Shown: positions 16,271-25,488 of the stretch, piece by piece | Numbering within the stretch: position 1 is the stretch's first letter | Layout of the letters: each line of letters opens with the position of its first letter | Assembly: GCF_004799325.1 (NCBI RefSeq) | Contig: NZ_SSMD01000007.1 | Span: 1 to 64,000 of the forward strand | Reading direction: 5' to 3' | Source of the DNA: Thalassobius vesicularis | GTDB taxonomy: Bacteria; Pseudomonadota; Alphaproteobacteria; Rhodobacterales; Rhodobacteraceae | DNA: 64,000 nt | Made by a program: the position numbers and the translations under genes | The notes under the pieces: model-generated | Seen by the model: the letters and a program-made list of their open reading frames with translations, nothing else | Told to the model about the DNA's origin: nothing | Database searches by the model: none

Positions 16271-18397
16271 ATGCGTACGAAATATCGTCTTGGCATCGAC
16301 GCGGGCGGCACTTTCACCGATTTCGTTCTGGCCGACTCTTCGGGGCAGGTGCGGATCTTCAAGGCCCTGTCTACACCGTCCGATCCGACCCAGGCCATCC
16401 GTAACGGTCTGGCGCTGATCCAGGAAGAAACCGGAATCACCCCGCAGGAAATCGTCTCGAACTCGGATCTGTGCATCAACGGCACGACCGTGGGCTTGAA
16501 TGCGCTCATTACCCATAACGGCGCTCGCACCGGCCTGATTGCGACTTCGGGACACGAAGACAGCATCGAAATTCGTCTGGGCCATAAGGAAGACGGCTAT
16601 CGCTACGATCCGGACTATCCGCCTGCGACCATGCTGGTGCCTCGCTACCTGCGCCGGGGCGTTTCGGAACGGGTTCTGTCCAACGGCAAGGTCTATACTC
16701 CGCTGGACGAGGAACAGGTTCGCGAGGCGTGCCGCCATTTCATCCGCGAAAAAGTGGAATCCGTCGCGATTTCCTTTGTCTGGTCCGTGCTGCATCCCGA
16801 GCATGAACTGCGCGCCGCCGAGATCGTCCGCGAGATGATGCCAGAGGTTCATCTGACCGTCGGGGCGCAGCTATATCCGCAGGTACGGGAATATACCCGG
16901 ACCTCGACCGCGATCGTGAACGCCTATCTGGCACCGATCCTGCAACGCTATGTCAGTGCGGTGGATGCCTATTTCCAATCGTTGGGGGCAAAGAACCCGG
17001 TGCGTTACTTCCAGTCCAACGGCGGGTTAGCGCGCGGGCAGGTTGTGACGGACCAGTCGGTCTACGCGATCAACTCGGGCCCGGCATCGGCCCCGCAGGC
17101 GGCACTGAACGTGGCTGAACCCTGGGGTGAAACCAACCTGATCACCGTGGATATGGGCGGCACCTCGTTCGACATTACGTTGACCAAGGATGGGCAGGCC
17201 AATGTCAGCAAGAACATCGACTTCCTGCGTTACCGCATCGGCATCCCGATGATCCAGGTCGAGACGCTGGGCGCCGGTGGCGGCTCGATCGGGTGGATTG
17301 ACGAGATGGGCTTGCTGCAGATGGGACCGCAGTCGGCCGGTTCCGAACCCGGACCCGCATGCTACAGCCAAGGCGGTGAAAACCCGACCACGACCGATGC
17401 GAATCTGACGCTGGGCTACCTGAACGGTGATGGTCTGGTCGGCGGCCGCCTGCCGTTGGACGTGTCCAAGGCGCGCGAGGCGATCAAAACCAAACTGGCC
17501 GATCCGCTGGGGATTTCCGTGGAGAAGGCGGCCTACGGGATGTTCACCATCGTCAACAACAACATGGTCAACGGTATCCGCCGCGTGTCGGTGGAGCGCG
17601 GCTATGATCCGCGCGACTTCGTTCTGATTGGCGCGGGCGGTGCAACCGGCGCGCATATTACGGCGCTGGCCCGCGAAATCGGCATCCGCAAGGTTCTGAT
17701 TTCCAAGCTGGCATCCGGTCTGTGTGCTTATGGTCAGATCATCTCGGACGTGAAGTACAACTACATGGCACCCGCGCCTGTGCGTCTGGAAGGGGCCGAA
17801 GCCGCCGCGAAACTGGATGCCCTGTTCAATGGACTTGAAGCGCGCGGTGTTGCGGACCTCGAGGCGGACGACTTCACCCGTGACCGCATCTCGGTCCGCC
17901 GCTCGCTGGATATGCGCTATGTTGGACAGGTCCATGAATGCACCGTCGAGGTCGATCCGTTCGAGATCACCGAAGCCTCGCTGGAGCAGCTCAAGGCCGC
18001 GTTCCACGCCCGGCACAAGGAGCTGTACACCTACGACGAACCCGCCAGCGCGGTTGAGGTGGTCAACGTCGAAAGCACGATCTGTGGTCATGTCCAGAAG
18101 CCTGCGCAGATGCGCATCGCGGCAGGTTCGGGTTCGGACAAGGCGCTGAAAGGCACACGTCCGATGGTGTTCGACGCCTCGGGTGCTACGACCCGGACCA
18201 ACGTCTACGAAGGCGCGAAACTGGGGGCTGGGGACGTGCTACACGGGCCCGCTGTGATCGAAGAGGTCACGACCACGCTGGTGATCGAACCTGGCTGGAC
18301 GGCGGATCTGCATGAAAGCGGCGTCTACGTCGTGACCTATGATCCTGCGCACGACAACCGGGTCTCGCAGGACGCCAAGCAACTGGTCGAGGCTTGA
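16271..18397 (+). CDS. hyuA: HyuA-type ATP-binding subunit of a cyclic amide hydrolase (hydantoinase A/oxoprolinase family)
   Basis: 708-aa protein with an N-terminal Hydant_A_N domain (RLGIDAGGTFTDFVL, phosphate-binding loop), a central hydantoinase_A domain (NSGPASAPQAALN, VDMGGTSFDITL, VETLGAGGGSIGWIDE) and a C-terminal domain. The family phosphorylates the amide carbonyl with ATP and then hydrolyses it with HyuB. It starts 22 bp after hyuB behind AAGGAG, and its stop overlaps or abuts livG. The direct link with an importer suggests the ABC substrate is what HyuAB opens. Lengths of about 708 and 583 aa fit known two-subunit lactamases. Confidence 0.9.
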   Translation: MRTKYRLGIDAGGTFTDFVLADSSGQVRIFKALSTPSDPTQAIRNGLALIQEETGITPQEIVSNSDLCINGTTVGLNALITHNGARTGLIATSGHEDSIEIRLGHKEDGYRYDPDYPPATMLVPRYLRRGVSERVLSNGKVYTPLDEEQVREACRHFIREKVESVAISFVWSVLHPEHELRAAEIVREMMPEVHLTVGAQLYPQVREYTRTSTAIVNAYLAPILQRYVSAVDAYFQSLGAKNPVRYFQSNGGLARGQVVTDQSVYAINSGPASAPQAALNVAEPWGETNLITVDMGGTSFDITLTKDGQANVSKNIDFLRYRIGIPMIQVETLGAGGGSIGWIDEMGLLQMGPQSAGSEPGPACYSQGGENPTTTDANLTLGYLNGDGLVGGRLPLDVSKAREAIKTKLADPLGISVEKAAYGMFTIVNNNMVNGIRRVSVERGYDPRDFVLIGAGGATGAHITALAREIGIRKVLISKLASGLCAYGQIISDVKYNYMAPAPVRLEGAEAAAKLDALFNGLEARGVADLEADDFTRDRISVRRSLDMRYVGQVHECTVEVDPFEITEASLEQLKAAFHARHKELYTYDEPASAVEVVNVESTICGHVQKPAQMRIAAGSGSDKALKGTRPMVFDASGATTRTNVYEGAKLGAGDVLHGPAVIEEVTTTLVIEPGWTADLHESGVYVVTYDPAHDNRVSQDAKQLVEA

Positions 18398-18402
18398 TCG
18401 TC

Positions 18403-19155
18403 ATGCCGGCATCAATTCCTCCGCAACCCGCACTTGAGACCCGAAACGTCACGGTCTCGTTCGGTGGTTTCAACGCGCTGACAGATGTCACGATGACGTT
18501 GAGCGCCGGGTCCGTTGTCGGGCTGATCGGGCCGAACGGTGCCGGCAAGACAACACTTGTGAACGTCCTGACGGGCTTTCAGTCCCCCTCTTCCGGCGAA
18601 GTTCTGCTCGGGACAGAGGCGGTGGGCGCGTACTCCCCTTTCGCGCTGCGCCGCCTCGGAATCGCGCGGACGTTTCAGGCTGGCCGATTGTTTGCCGGTC
18701 TGGACGTCCTCGACAATCTGGCGGTGACCGGGGTTGGCCTTGGTCATCGCCGAAGGGCGGCCGAAGATATGGCCCGACAGGTGCTGGACTGGATCGGCAT
18801 TCGGCATCTGTCGGACCAGCCCGCTGCTGGGTTGCCTTATACCGATGAACGACGCGTCGGCATTGCACGTGCGCTGATGGGCCAACCGCAATTCCTGCTG
18901 CTGGACGAACCTGCGGCCGGCATGTCCGAGATCGAAGCCGAAGAACTTTCGCAACTGATTGCCAGGATCGCCTCGGACTTGGGGATCGGTGTTTTGCTGA
19001 TCGAGCACAATGTCGGGTTGGTCCTGGGTGTCTGCGAGCACGTCTACGTTCTGGATGCCGGTCAGGTGATCGAACAGGGCGACCGCACGGCTATTTTGGC
19101 ATCCCAGGCTGTCCGAGACGCCTATCTCGGACCCAGCCACGAGGAGGCCGCGTGA
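18403..19155 (+). CDS. livG: Branched-chain-amino-acid-type ABC transporter ATPase LivG
   Basis: ATPase of a HAAT-family importer. Walker A GPNGAGKTTLVNVL (about residue 43), a degenerate ABC signature region at LPYTDERRVGIARAL in place of the usual LSGGQ (as is normal in LivG) and Walker B FLLLDEPAAGMS are visible. The open frame starts at a TTG (18394) overlapping the hyuA stop; the ATG at 18403 is preferred and gives 250 aa. It forms an operon with livF, H, M and the binding protein. Cargo is probably not a branched-chain amino acid, because the system sits in the lactam-type operon. Confidence 0.9.
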   Translation: MPASIPPQPALETRNVTVSFGGFNALTDVTMTLSAGSVVGLIGPNGAGKTTLVNVLTGFQSPSSGEVLLGTEAVGAYSPFALRRLGIARTFQAGRLFAGLDVLDNLAVTGVGLGHRRRAAEDMARQVLDWIGIRHLSDQPAAGLPYTDERRVGIARALMGQPQFLLLDEPAAGMSEIEAEELSQLIARIASDLGIGVLLIEHNVGLVLGVCEHVYVLDAGQVIEQGDRTAILASQAVRDAYLGPSHEEAA

Positions 19156-19892
19156 TGTCTAAGCTGGCAATTCACGACTTGACGGTGCGCTATGGCAAAT
19201 TGACGGCGTTGGACGATGTCTCGTTCACCGTTCAGGAAGGTGCACGGGTTTTTATCTCTGGTCCGAACGGCGCTGGAAAATCCTCGCTGCTGAAGGCGAT
19301 TGCGGGCGTGGCGACCACCGCCCACGGCCGGATCGAGATGGACGGAGACATCTTGAGCGGCGCCTCCCCCGAAGCCATTGCGCGCAAAGGCTTGTCGATG
19401 GTTCCCGAAGGGCGCGAGGTTTTTGGGCAACTGTCGATCGAAGAAAACCTGCTGATCGGCACTGGGATACGTCGCGACAAGACTGCCATCGCCGAAGACC
19501 TTCAAGACATCTACTCGGCCTTTCCGATCTTGGCCGAACGCCGGCACGCAAGTGCAGGGGCCTTGTCCGGTGGCCAGCAGCAGATGCTGGTGATCGGACG
19601 CGCGCTGATGACCAACCCGAAACTGATGATGATCGATGAGCCGTCTTTGGGACTAGCCCCGAAGATAGTCGATCAGGTCTATGACACCCTGGTCGAATTG
19701 CAGGCCCTCAAGGGGCTGACGTTGCTGATCGTCGAGCAAAGCTCGGCCCGTGCGGCCCGCGTGGGCGGTCGAATGATCCTGATGCGCGGAGGCCGCATTG
19801 TCGGCGATGGAGATGCCGCCGTGATCGGAAACGAAGACAGCCTGCGCGACGCTTATTTCGGCAATGCGAACCACGTGAAGGAGGTTTCGTGA
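19155..19892 (+). CDS. livF: Branched-chain-amino-acid-type ABC transporter ATPase LivF
   Basis: Second ATPase of the importer, 245 aa. Walker A SGPNGAGKSSLLKAI, signature ALSGGQQQMLVIGRAL and Walker B LMMIDEPSLGLAP are all present. A GTG at 19152 directly precedes the ATG at 19155; the GAGGAGG at 19141-19147 serves either. The gene overlaps livG at one end and livH at the other. Confidence 0.92.
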   Translation: MSKLAIHDLTVRYGKLTALDDVSFTVQEGARVFISGPNGAGKSSLLKAIAGVATTAHGRIEMDGDILSGASPEAIARKGLSMVPEGREVFGQLSIEENLLIGTGIRRDKTAIAEDLQDIYSAFPILAERRHASAGALSGGQQQMLVIGRALMTNPKLMMIDEPSLGLAPKIVDQVYDTLVELQALKGLTLLIVEQSSARAARVGGRMILMRGGRIVGDGDAAVIGNEDSLRDAYFGNANHVKEVS

Positions 19893-20806
19893 TGGGGTCG
19901 GTATCCCAACTGTTCTTTGATGCAGCCTCGCTTGGCGGGATCTATGCGCTGGCCGCGTTGGGCATCGCGCTGATCTTTGGTGTGATGAATCTGGTGAACT
20001 TTGCACATGGCGAATACATCACCTTCTGTGTTTTCGCGCTGATCATCCCCAGCACGGACGCAACTGCGCATCTGTTGTTGGGGCGCGCACCGGCGATAGT
20101 ATTGGTGCCCGCCATACTGATGGTCGGCGGTGGTCTGGCCGTCATGTCCGAGGCGCTGATTTTCCGTCGCCTGCGTAATGCCACGCCGGTCACTATGATG
20201 ATCGCCTCTTTCGCTTTGGGTTTCGTGCTGCGGTACGCGCTGCTGGCAGCCTATGGTGGGCGCCCCAAGGCGATTTCCTTGTGGCCGGGCCTGAACACGC
20301 CGGTCGAGCTGCTGGGGGCCAGCGTGCCGCTGCTGCAGCTGATCGTCATTGGCATCACGGTCGCAATTCTGGGTGTCCTGTTCGGATTGCTGAAGCACAC
20401 CAGACTGGGGCTGGAAATGCGCGCCGCCGCCGAGAATTTCACCATGGCCCGTATGCTTGGCGTAAAGGCCAACCGGGTCATCACCGGGGCTTTCGCGATT
20501 TCGGGGGCGCTGGCGGCCGCTGTGGCGCTGATCCTAGTCACGCAGACGGGTGTCGCCGATGTGCGCATGGGTGGGCCGGTGATGTTGGTGGCGTTCATCG
20601 CAACGGTGATCGGAGGCATGGGCAGCCTGCCCGGAGCAGTGGCTGCGGGGTTTCTGCTGGGGGCGGCCTCGGTGATCTTGCAGGCTTTCCTGCCGCTCGA
20701 GGCGCGTCCCTTCCGCGATGCGTTCCTTTATTCGCTGGTCATCGGGTGCCTGTTGCTGCGCCCGCAGGGGCTGTTCGCCCTGTCCGGCGCCAAACCGAGG
20801 GTTTGA
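19892..20806 (+). CDS. livH: Branched-chain-amino-acid-type ABC transporter permease LivH
   Basis: 304-aa inner-membrane permease with about eight hydrophobic segments and the LivH hallmarks ALGIALIFGVMNLVNFAHG near the N-terminus and a cytoplasmic ATPase-contact loop ENFTMARMLGVKANRV. It starts at the ATG 19892 within the livF stop region (a GTG at 19889 is the alternative). It partners with LivM. Confidence 0.92.
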   Translation: MGSVSQLFFDAASLGGIYALAALGIALIFGVMNLVNFAHGEYITFCVFALIIPSTDATAHLLLGRAPAIVLVPAILMVGGGLAVMSEALIFRRLRNATPVTMMIASFALGFVLRYALLAAYGGRPKAISLWPGLNTPVELLGASVPLLQLIVIGITVAILGVLFGLLKHTRLGLEMRAAAENFTMARMLGVKANRVITGAFAISGALAAAVALILVTQTGVADVRMGGPVMLVAFIATVIGGMGSLPGAVAAGFLLGAASVILQAFLPLEARPFRDAFLYSLVIGCLLLRPQGLFALSGAKPRV

Positions 20807-20810
20807 TCTG

Positions 20811-21863
20811 ATGCATACTCATACGCAGACACGGCTTCGTTCCTATTCCACGCCGCTGTTGTTGTCGCTGTCCTTGCTAGCCCTGACGGTCTTGGCGGTC
20901 GGTCTGGGTGACAAGGCTCTGGCCCGCGCCATGGCCGAGATGCTGATCCGCGTGACGCTGGTGGTGGCGCTTTGGATCTTCGTCGGCAATTCGGGCGTCA
21001 TCAGCTTCGGGCATGCGGGCTATATGTGTATCGGTGCGTACATGTCCGCCTGGCTGACCCTGAAGCCGACGATGAAGGCGCTGTTGTTGCCGGGATTGCC
21101 CGACTGGCTGGCCCAGGCGCAATGGCCGGTTTTTCCCGCCGCCCTTGCCGGAGGCACGCTGGCCGCTGCGGTCGGTCTGCTATCCGGGGCGGCCATTCTG
21201 CGGCTGTCTGGCATCGCCGCCTCGATCGCGACCTTCGCGTTTTTGGCGATCGTGAACACCGTCTATTCCAACTGGGAGGACGTGACAGGCGCGACCAGTT
21301 CGGTCGTGGGATTGCCGCGATACGTGGATGCCTGGGTGGCACTGGCCTGGTCCGTGGCCGCGATCTTGGTCGCAAGCCTTTATGCGAATTCCGGGTCGGG
21401 TCTGGCCCTGCGCGCCACGCGTGAGGATGAGGTCGCGGCCCAGTCCTCGGGGATTGACATGTACCGTCATCGGTTGCTGTCACTGGTGATTTCAGCCTTC
21501 TTCACCGGGGTTGCGGGTGCTTTGCTGGGTCATTTCATCGGCGTGCTGAACCCTGACAGTTTCTATCTGGGTCTGACCTTCATCGCGCTGGCTATGCTGG
21601 TCGTGGGCGGCATCGGCAGCCTGACCGGAGCGGTCGCTGGCGTGGTTGTGCTGTCGGTCGCCATCGAGGTGCTGGTCCGGCTGGAGCAGGGCTTTGATCT
21701 GGGTGATGCCCATCTGGCGATCCCCAATGGCACACAGGAAATCGTGATCGGCATGGCAATGATTGTCATTCTGATCCTTCGCCCCTCGGGTCTGACCGGG
21801 GGGCGCGAATGGACGCTGTCAAGGCGTCTGTTCCAAACCAAGGGCAGGCCGAAACAGGCCTGA
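20811..21863 (+). CDS. livM: Branched-chain-amino-acid-type ABC transporter permease LivM
   Basis: 350-aa permease with about nine membrane segments and the conserved NSGVISFGHAGYMCIGAYMS region and the ATREDEVAAQSSGID loop that contacts the ATPase. The open frame begins upstream, but the ATG at 20811, 4 bp after the livH stop, gives the normal N-terminus. This is the last membrane component before the binding protein gene. Confidence 0.92.
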   Translation: MHTHTQTRLRSYSTPLLLSLSLLALTVLAVGLGDKALARAMAEMLIRVTLVVALWIFVGNSGVISFGHAGYMCIGAYMSAWLTLKPTMKALLLPGLPDWLAQAQWPVFPAALAGGTLAAAVGLLSGAAILRLSGIAASIATFAFLAIVNTVYSNWEDVTGATSSVVGLPRYVDAWVALAWSVAAILVASLYANSGSGLALRATREDEVAAQSSGIDMYRHRLLSLVISAFFTGVAGALLGHFIGVLNPDSFYLGLTFIALAMLVVGGIGSLTGAVAGVVVLSVAIEVLVRLEQGFDLGDAHLAIPNGTQEIVIGMAMIVILILRPSGLTGGREWTLSRRLFQTKGRPKQA

Positions 21864-21902
21864 ACGCCCTCCAATACCAACCAGAAAACAGGAGTGTATG
21901 AT

Positions 21903-23075
21903 ATGAAATATTTGACCACAGCCGCGGCTGTGCTGGCCCTGTGCGGCCCGGCCTATGCCGCCGACGACATCACTGTAGGCTTCGCTATCGCGAAATCCGG
22001 ATGGATGGAGGCCTATGACACCCCCGCTGCCACCGCCGCCAAGATCCGCATCGACGAGATCAACGCAAACGGTGGTCTGCTGGGCCGTCAGATCAAATGG
22101 GTCGAGTCCGATACCAAGACCGACCGCGCCCAAGCGGCCAAGGCCGGGCTCCAACTGATCGACGAGGGCGCAGACATGATGGTAGTGTCGTGCGACTACG
22201 ATTTCGGAGCACCTGCTGCGCTGTCCGCGGATGCCGAAGGCATGGTTTCGTTCTTCCTGTGCGCCGAGGATGTCAAAGCCGGCATCCAGGGTGTCGGTCC
22301 CTACAGCTTCTCGGGTTCGGTGCTGGCCCCGGTTCAGGGGGCCACGATGGCAGAATGGAGCCACGCCAAGCGGAACGCGCGGACCGGCTACGTCCTGCTG
22401 GACACCACGATCGAGTATAACAAGGGCATCTGCACCGGGTTCGACTGGATGTTCCCGCGCCTCGAAGGCACCGAGATAGTCGGCCGCGATACGTTCAAGA
22501 ACGACGATGCCTCGATTGCCAGCCAGATCAGCCGGATCAAGGCGCTGCCGACACAGCCTGATGTGATCATGCTGTGCTCTTATATCCCGGGCGCGGCCTC
22601 GGCGGTGCGGCAGCTTCGGGCGGCGGGGATCGAGTCGCTGATCCTGAATGGCTCGGCCGTTGATGGGTCGTATTGGCTGGATGCGACGCCGAACCTGTCG
22701 AATTTCGTGGTACCTGTGCAAGGCTCGATCTATGGCGACGATCCGCGCCCCGAAGTGGAGGCCTTCAACAAAGCTTATGAGGCCACGGTTGGCGCTCGCC
22801 CAGCCAGCTCCTACGCTTATCCTGGCTACGTGCTGATGGACCTCTGGGCCAAGGCGGTTGAGCGTGCAGGCACCCTTGACGGCGCGGCCGTGACGGCGGA
22901 ATTGGAAAAGATGCGCAATGAGGCAACGGTTTTTGGCCCGCGTAGCTTTACCTCCGAGCTTCATCATCAAAACTTTGCCGAAATGCAGATCATCGAGATT
23001 ACCGACGGCAAACCCCAAGCCGTCGACAATTGGACGATCAGCGAAGCCGTCCCCTTGGACGTTCTGTTGAAGTAA
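21903..23075 (+). CDS. Periplasmic substrate-binding protein of the Liv-type transporter
   Basis: 390-aa type I periplasmic binding protein (Peripla_BP_6/LivK-like). A classic signal peptide MKYLTTAAAVLALCGPAYA precedes the mature domain DDITVGFAIAKSG. The ligand site cannot be deduced by eye; the family binds amino acids, amides, urea and aromatic acids. The ATG at 21903 follows an AGGAG at 21889-21893. It is last in the operon and followed at once by a strong terminator, in keeping with high expression of a binding protein. Confidence 0.9.
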   Translation: MKYLTTAAAVLALCGPAYAADDITVGFAIAKSGWMEAYDTPAATAAKIRIDEINANGGLLGRQIKWVESDTKTDRAQAAKAGLQLIDEGADMMVVSCDYDFGAPAALSADAEGMVSFFLCAEDVKAGIQGVGPYSFSGSVLAPVQGATMAEWSHAKRNARTGYVLLDTTIEYNKGICTGFDWMFPRLEGTEIVGRDTFKNDDASIASQISRIKALPTQPDVIMLCSYIPGAASAVRQLRAAGIESLILNGSAVDGSYWLDATPNLSNFVVPVQGSIYGDDPRPEVEAFNKAYEATVGARPASSYAYPGYVLMDLWAKAVERAGTLDGAAVTAELEKMRNEATVFGPRSFTSELHHQNFAEMQIIEITDGKPQAVDNWTISEAVPLDVLLK

Positions 23076-23096
23076 CCGAAGCCACGTAATGATAGT

Positions 23097-23130
23097 TTCC
23101 CCGGCGATTTTCCTTGCCGGGGAAGTTTTT
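23097..23130 (+). terminator. Rho-independent terminator of the hyu-liv operon
   Basis: Nine-bp perfect stem TTCCCCGGC (23097-23105) and GCCGGGGAA (23116-23124), 10-nt loop, then GTTTTT. It lies 21 bp after the binding protein stop. Confidence 0.92.
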
Positions 23131-23381
23131 GACTGGCGGATGAAACGTCGGTTGCCCGTGACGAGAGGCTGGCCAAATTGCTCTGAGATACGCTTTCTCA
23201 TGGCAAGGCGGATGTCGGTTTTGCACCTTGTTGGTACGTGAATGCAAACTGCCGTTAATAGCGTCATCGAATTCAAAGAACCGAGCGCTCTACGCTTTCC
23301 CGTTGAAGCAAACAGCCCGTCATCGTGAGCAAGGCCCTCATAGGGATCTGTGCGGTGTTTTCCTGCCTTTAAGGGTAGAGG

Positions 23382-25067
23382 TCACACAATGGTGATGTGG
23401 TCGTGCAGGTCGGCCATGTCCCAGTACCCTTCGAGCGTGATGACATTGCCAAGATCGAAGGTCAACACGATGCCGTTGGTTCCCAAACTTGCGAACTGCG
23501 TCACCACTTGCACGGCAGTCAGGGTGCCTTGGGCTCCCCACAAGGACTGGTCCAGCTGCAGCACGTCGCCCTCTACCCCAGAGAAATCGCGTACCAAGTC
23601 AGCGCCGTCTCCGAGGGTGAAGACGAAGGTATCGGCCCCCAAGCCGCCCCAGACGGTATCGTTGCCCGCGCCGCCGCTGAGCAGATCGTTACCGGACCCG
23701 CCGTAGATCAGGTCGTCACCTGCGTCACCGTTTACGGTGTCTCTGTCCTCGCCGCCGCCCAGGGTGTCGTTCCCCACGCCGCCAGAGAGGTCATCATTGC
23801 CCGCATCACCCCAGAGGTGGTCGTTGCCATGTTCGCCTTGCAGCGTGTCGTTGTCGCCTCCGCCATTGATCGTGTCGTCATTCCGGCCGCCCAGAATGAG
23901 ATCGGCCCCCAGATATCCACCGATCAGATCGTCTTCAGAGCCGCCAAAGATGCGGTCGTCCCCCTCGCCGCCCCAGATTGTATCGTTCTGCTGCTCGCCA
24001 TACAGCCAGTCGTTGCCAGTCCCACCTTCGAGATAGTCTTCGTTGAAGCCGCCCCAGATTTCATCATCACCGGCATTGCCAAGTAGCGTATCGTCGCCAT
24101 AGCCGCCAAATAGCGTGTCGGTGCCGGTGCCGCCGTCGACAAAATTATAACCGCTGCCAGCGTAGAAGATGTCGTTGCCTACGCCCCCCATCATCGTGTC
24201 GTGGTTGGCTCCGCCATAGAATGTGTCGTTGCCTTCGCCGCCGCCAGCGAAGCTGTAAAGGCCATTGGTTCTGAAGCGATCGTCTCCACTCCCGCCGATG
24301 AGGGTATCGTATCCGTAAAGCCCCCCCGACAGACGGTCATCGCCATCGCCCCCCACCAACAGGTTGTGTGTACCTGCGGCTCCAAGAGAATCGTCGCCAT
24401 CCCCTCCGAACAGAGTGTCATGGCCCAAGCCGCCCACTAAAGAGTCGCCCCCATCGCCGCCGTAGATCAGGTTATCGCCGTCTTCGCCGTTGATGTTGTC
24501 GCGGCCGCCGCCGCCAAAGATGGTGTCGTTGCCGGCACCCGCGTAGATTCTGTCATTGCCGTCCGTCACAGACGCGCCGAAATTGAGGTACCCGTCGCCA
24601 AAGATGTAATCGTCGCCATCCCCGGCCTCGATCAGGTCGGAGCCCGCTTCGCCAGCGATCACGTCGTTGCCAGTGCCGCCCCAGAGCACGTTTTCCTCAA
24701 GGCTTCCGATCAGCAGATCATCGCCGTCGGCGCCATAGAGCGAGTCATACCCATAGTGACCTGCGCGCAGCGTGTCGTTGCCGTCGCCGCCAAACATGAA
24801 GTCGGTGCCAGAGCCGCCATCGAGACTGTCGTTACCTGCCTCGCCCAGAAGGGTGTCGTCGCCCACCAGACCGTTTATGGTGTCGTCGCCATCGTCGCCA
24901 TAGATCAGGTCGTCCAATTCGGTGCCGTCAAGGCTGTCGGGATCTGTGGTGCCGCGAATGACGGCCATTTCACGAATACGCAGGGTGGTTGTCGCCAGCT
25001 CTGCCAGGTTTCTTGAGATACTGTCGAGCAGAGTAAAATCGGGTTTCCGGAGCATCGCAGTCACCAT
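23382..25067 (-). CDS. RTX-type calcium-binding beta-roll protein, probably type I secreted
   Basis: 561 aa. About residues 30-480 are a near-continuous run of GGxGxDxLx nonapeptides (for example GGDGDDSL, GGAGNDTVWGGLGADTF), which form Ca2+-loaded parallel beta-rolls outside the cell. The last ~75 residues (FTLGDGADLVRDFSG, then an acidic-hydrophobic tail) look like a C-terminal secretion signal for a type I exporter. There is no N-terminal signal peptide and no recognisable enzymatic domain. The frame is open to a TTG at 25175; the ATG at 25067 is preferred though its ribosome site is weak. No exporter genes are adjacent. The role is unknown, with adhesin, biofilm or surface-layer function possible. 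Confidence 0.9.
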   Translation of the reverse strand: MVTAMLRKPDFTLLDSISRNLAELATTTLRIREMAVIRGTTDPDSLDGTELDDLIYGDDGDDTINGLVGDDTLLGEAGNDSLDGGSGTDFMFGGDGNDTLRAGHYGYDSLYGADGDDLLIGSLEENVLWGGTGNDVIAGEAGSDLIEAGDGDDYIFGDGYLNFGASVTDGNDRIYAGAGNDTIFGGGGRDNINGEDGDNLIYGGDGGDSLVGGLGHDTLFGGDGDDSLGAAGTHNLLVGGDGDDRLSGGLYGYDTLIGGSGDDRFRTNGLYSFAGGGEGNDTFYGGANHDTMMGGVGNDIFYAGSGYNFVDGGTGTDTLFGGYGDDTLLGNAGDDEIWGGFNEDYLEGGTGNDWLYGEQQNDTIWGGEGDDRIFGGSEDDLIGGYLGADLILGGRNDDTINGGGDNDTLQGEHGNDHLWGDAGNDDLSGGVGNDTLGGGEDRDTVNGDAGDDLIYGGSGNDLLSGGAGNDTVWGGLGADTFVFTLGDGADLVRDFSGVEGDVLQLDQSLWGAQGTLTAVQVVTQFASLGTNGIVLTFDLGNVITLEGYWDMADLHDHITIV

Positions 25068-25488
25068 TTTCTGATGTGTTGTCTGAACGGGTTCCGGGGC
25101 TTTTGGCCCACGGATGAAAGTGGAATAGGCAAGAATGTGTTTTCTCAGGATTGTCCCGTCTTGAGGGAATTTCAAGACCGTATTCGCGCCAGGGGTCGGC
25201 CTGAAATTCTGGCAAAAAGCGCCCCGAATGGCGCTTTTCCGTGTTTTCCAGTTCAGTCAGGGCAGCGGTAAATAATGGTGATGTCGGTGTGCACGATTGG
25301 TCTCCTAACCTCTAATGTAGGAGGTCAAAGCGTCTCCAAATCTCGGGGCACCTCAAATCCTCCGATTGCGGATCACATATTTCCGAAATTTGCACTCCTG
25401 ATGCGAGCGACCGGCCATCTCTGTTCTCTTGCGGAAGCCATGCGCGGGTCTTAACTTCACCTCAGCAAAGACTAATGCCCCGAGACTT
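25068..25488. other. RTX-helicase divergent spacer
   Basis: About 420 bp with no convincing gene. It holds a symmetric hairpin at 25215-25238 and an imperfect inverted repeat CTCCTA (25302-25307)/TAGGAG (25318-25323), which may belong to promoters of either flanking gene. Confidence 0.5.
25215..25238. terminator. Bidirectional terminator-like hairpin upstream of the RTX gene
   Basis: AAAAGCGCC (25215-25223), loop CCGAAT, GGCGCTTTT (25230-25238): a perfect 9-bp stem with T-rich 3' arms on both strands. It lies upstream, not downstream, of the RTX gene. Either the RTX promoter is inside 25067-25215, or this acts as an attenuator in a longer leader. Confidence 0.6.

Noticed and set aside
14944-16566. 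540-aa minus-strand open frame
   Set aside because: Antisense to hyuB/hyuA, which carry strong family motifs and ribosome sites.
18403-23075. True branched-chain amino acid transporter
   Set aside because: The fold family is right, but direct co-transcription with HyuAB makes a cyclic amide or its amino acid product a more likely substrate, so the call is kept to type only.
23397-24086. 229-aa plus-strand frame with repeats
   Set aside because: It is the reverse complement of the RTX repeats; repetitive coding DNA often leaves an open antisense frame.
23400-25050. CRISPR array or satellite DNA
   Set aside because: The regular repeats are codons for GGxGxDxLx units that vary as protein repeats do, with no constant spacers. 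No other CRISPR-like repeat was seen in the window.
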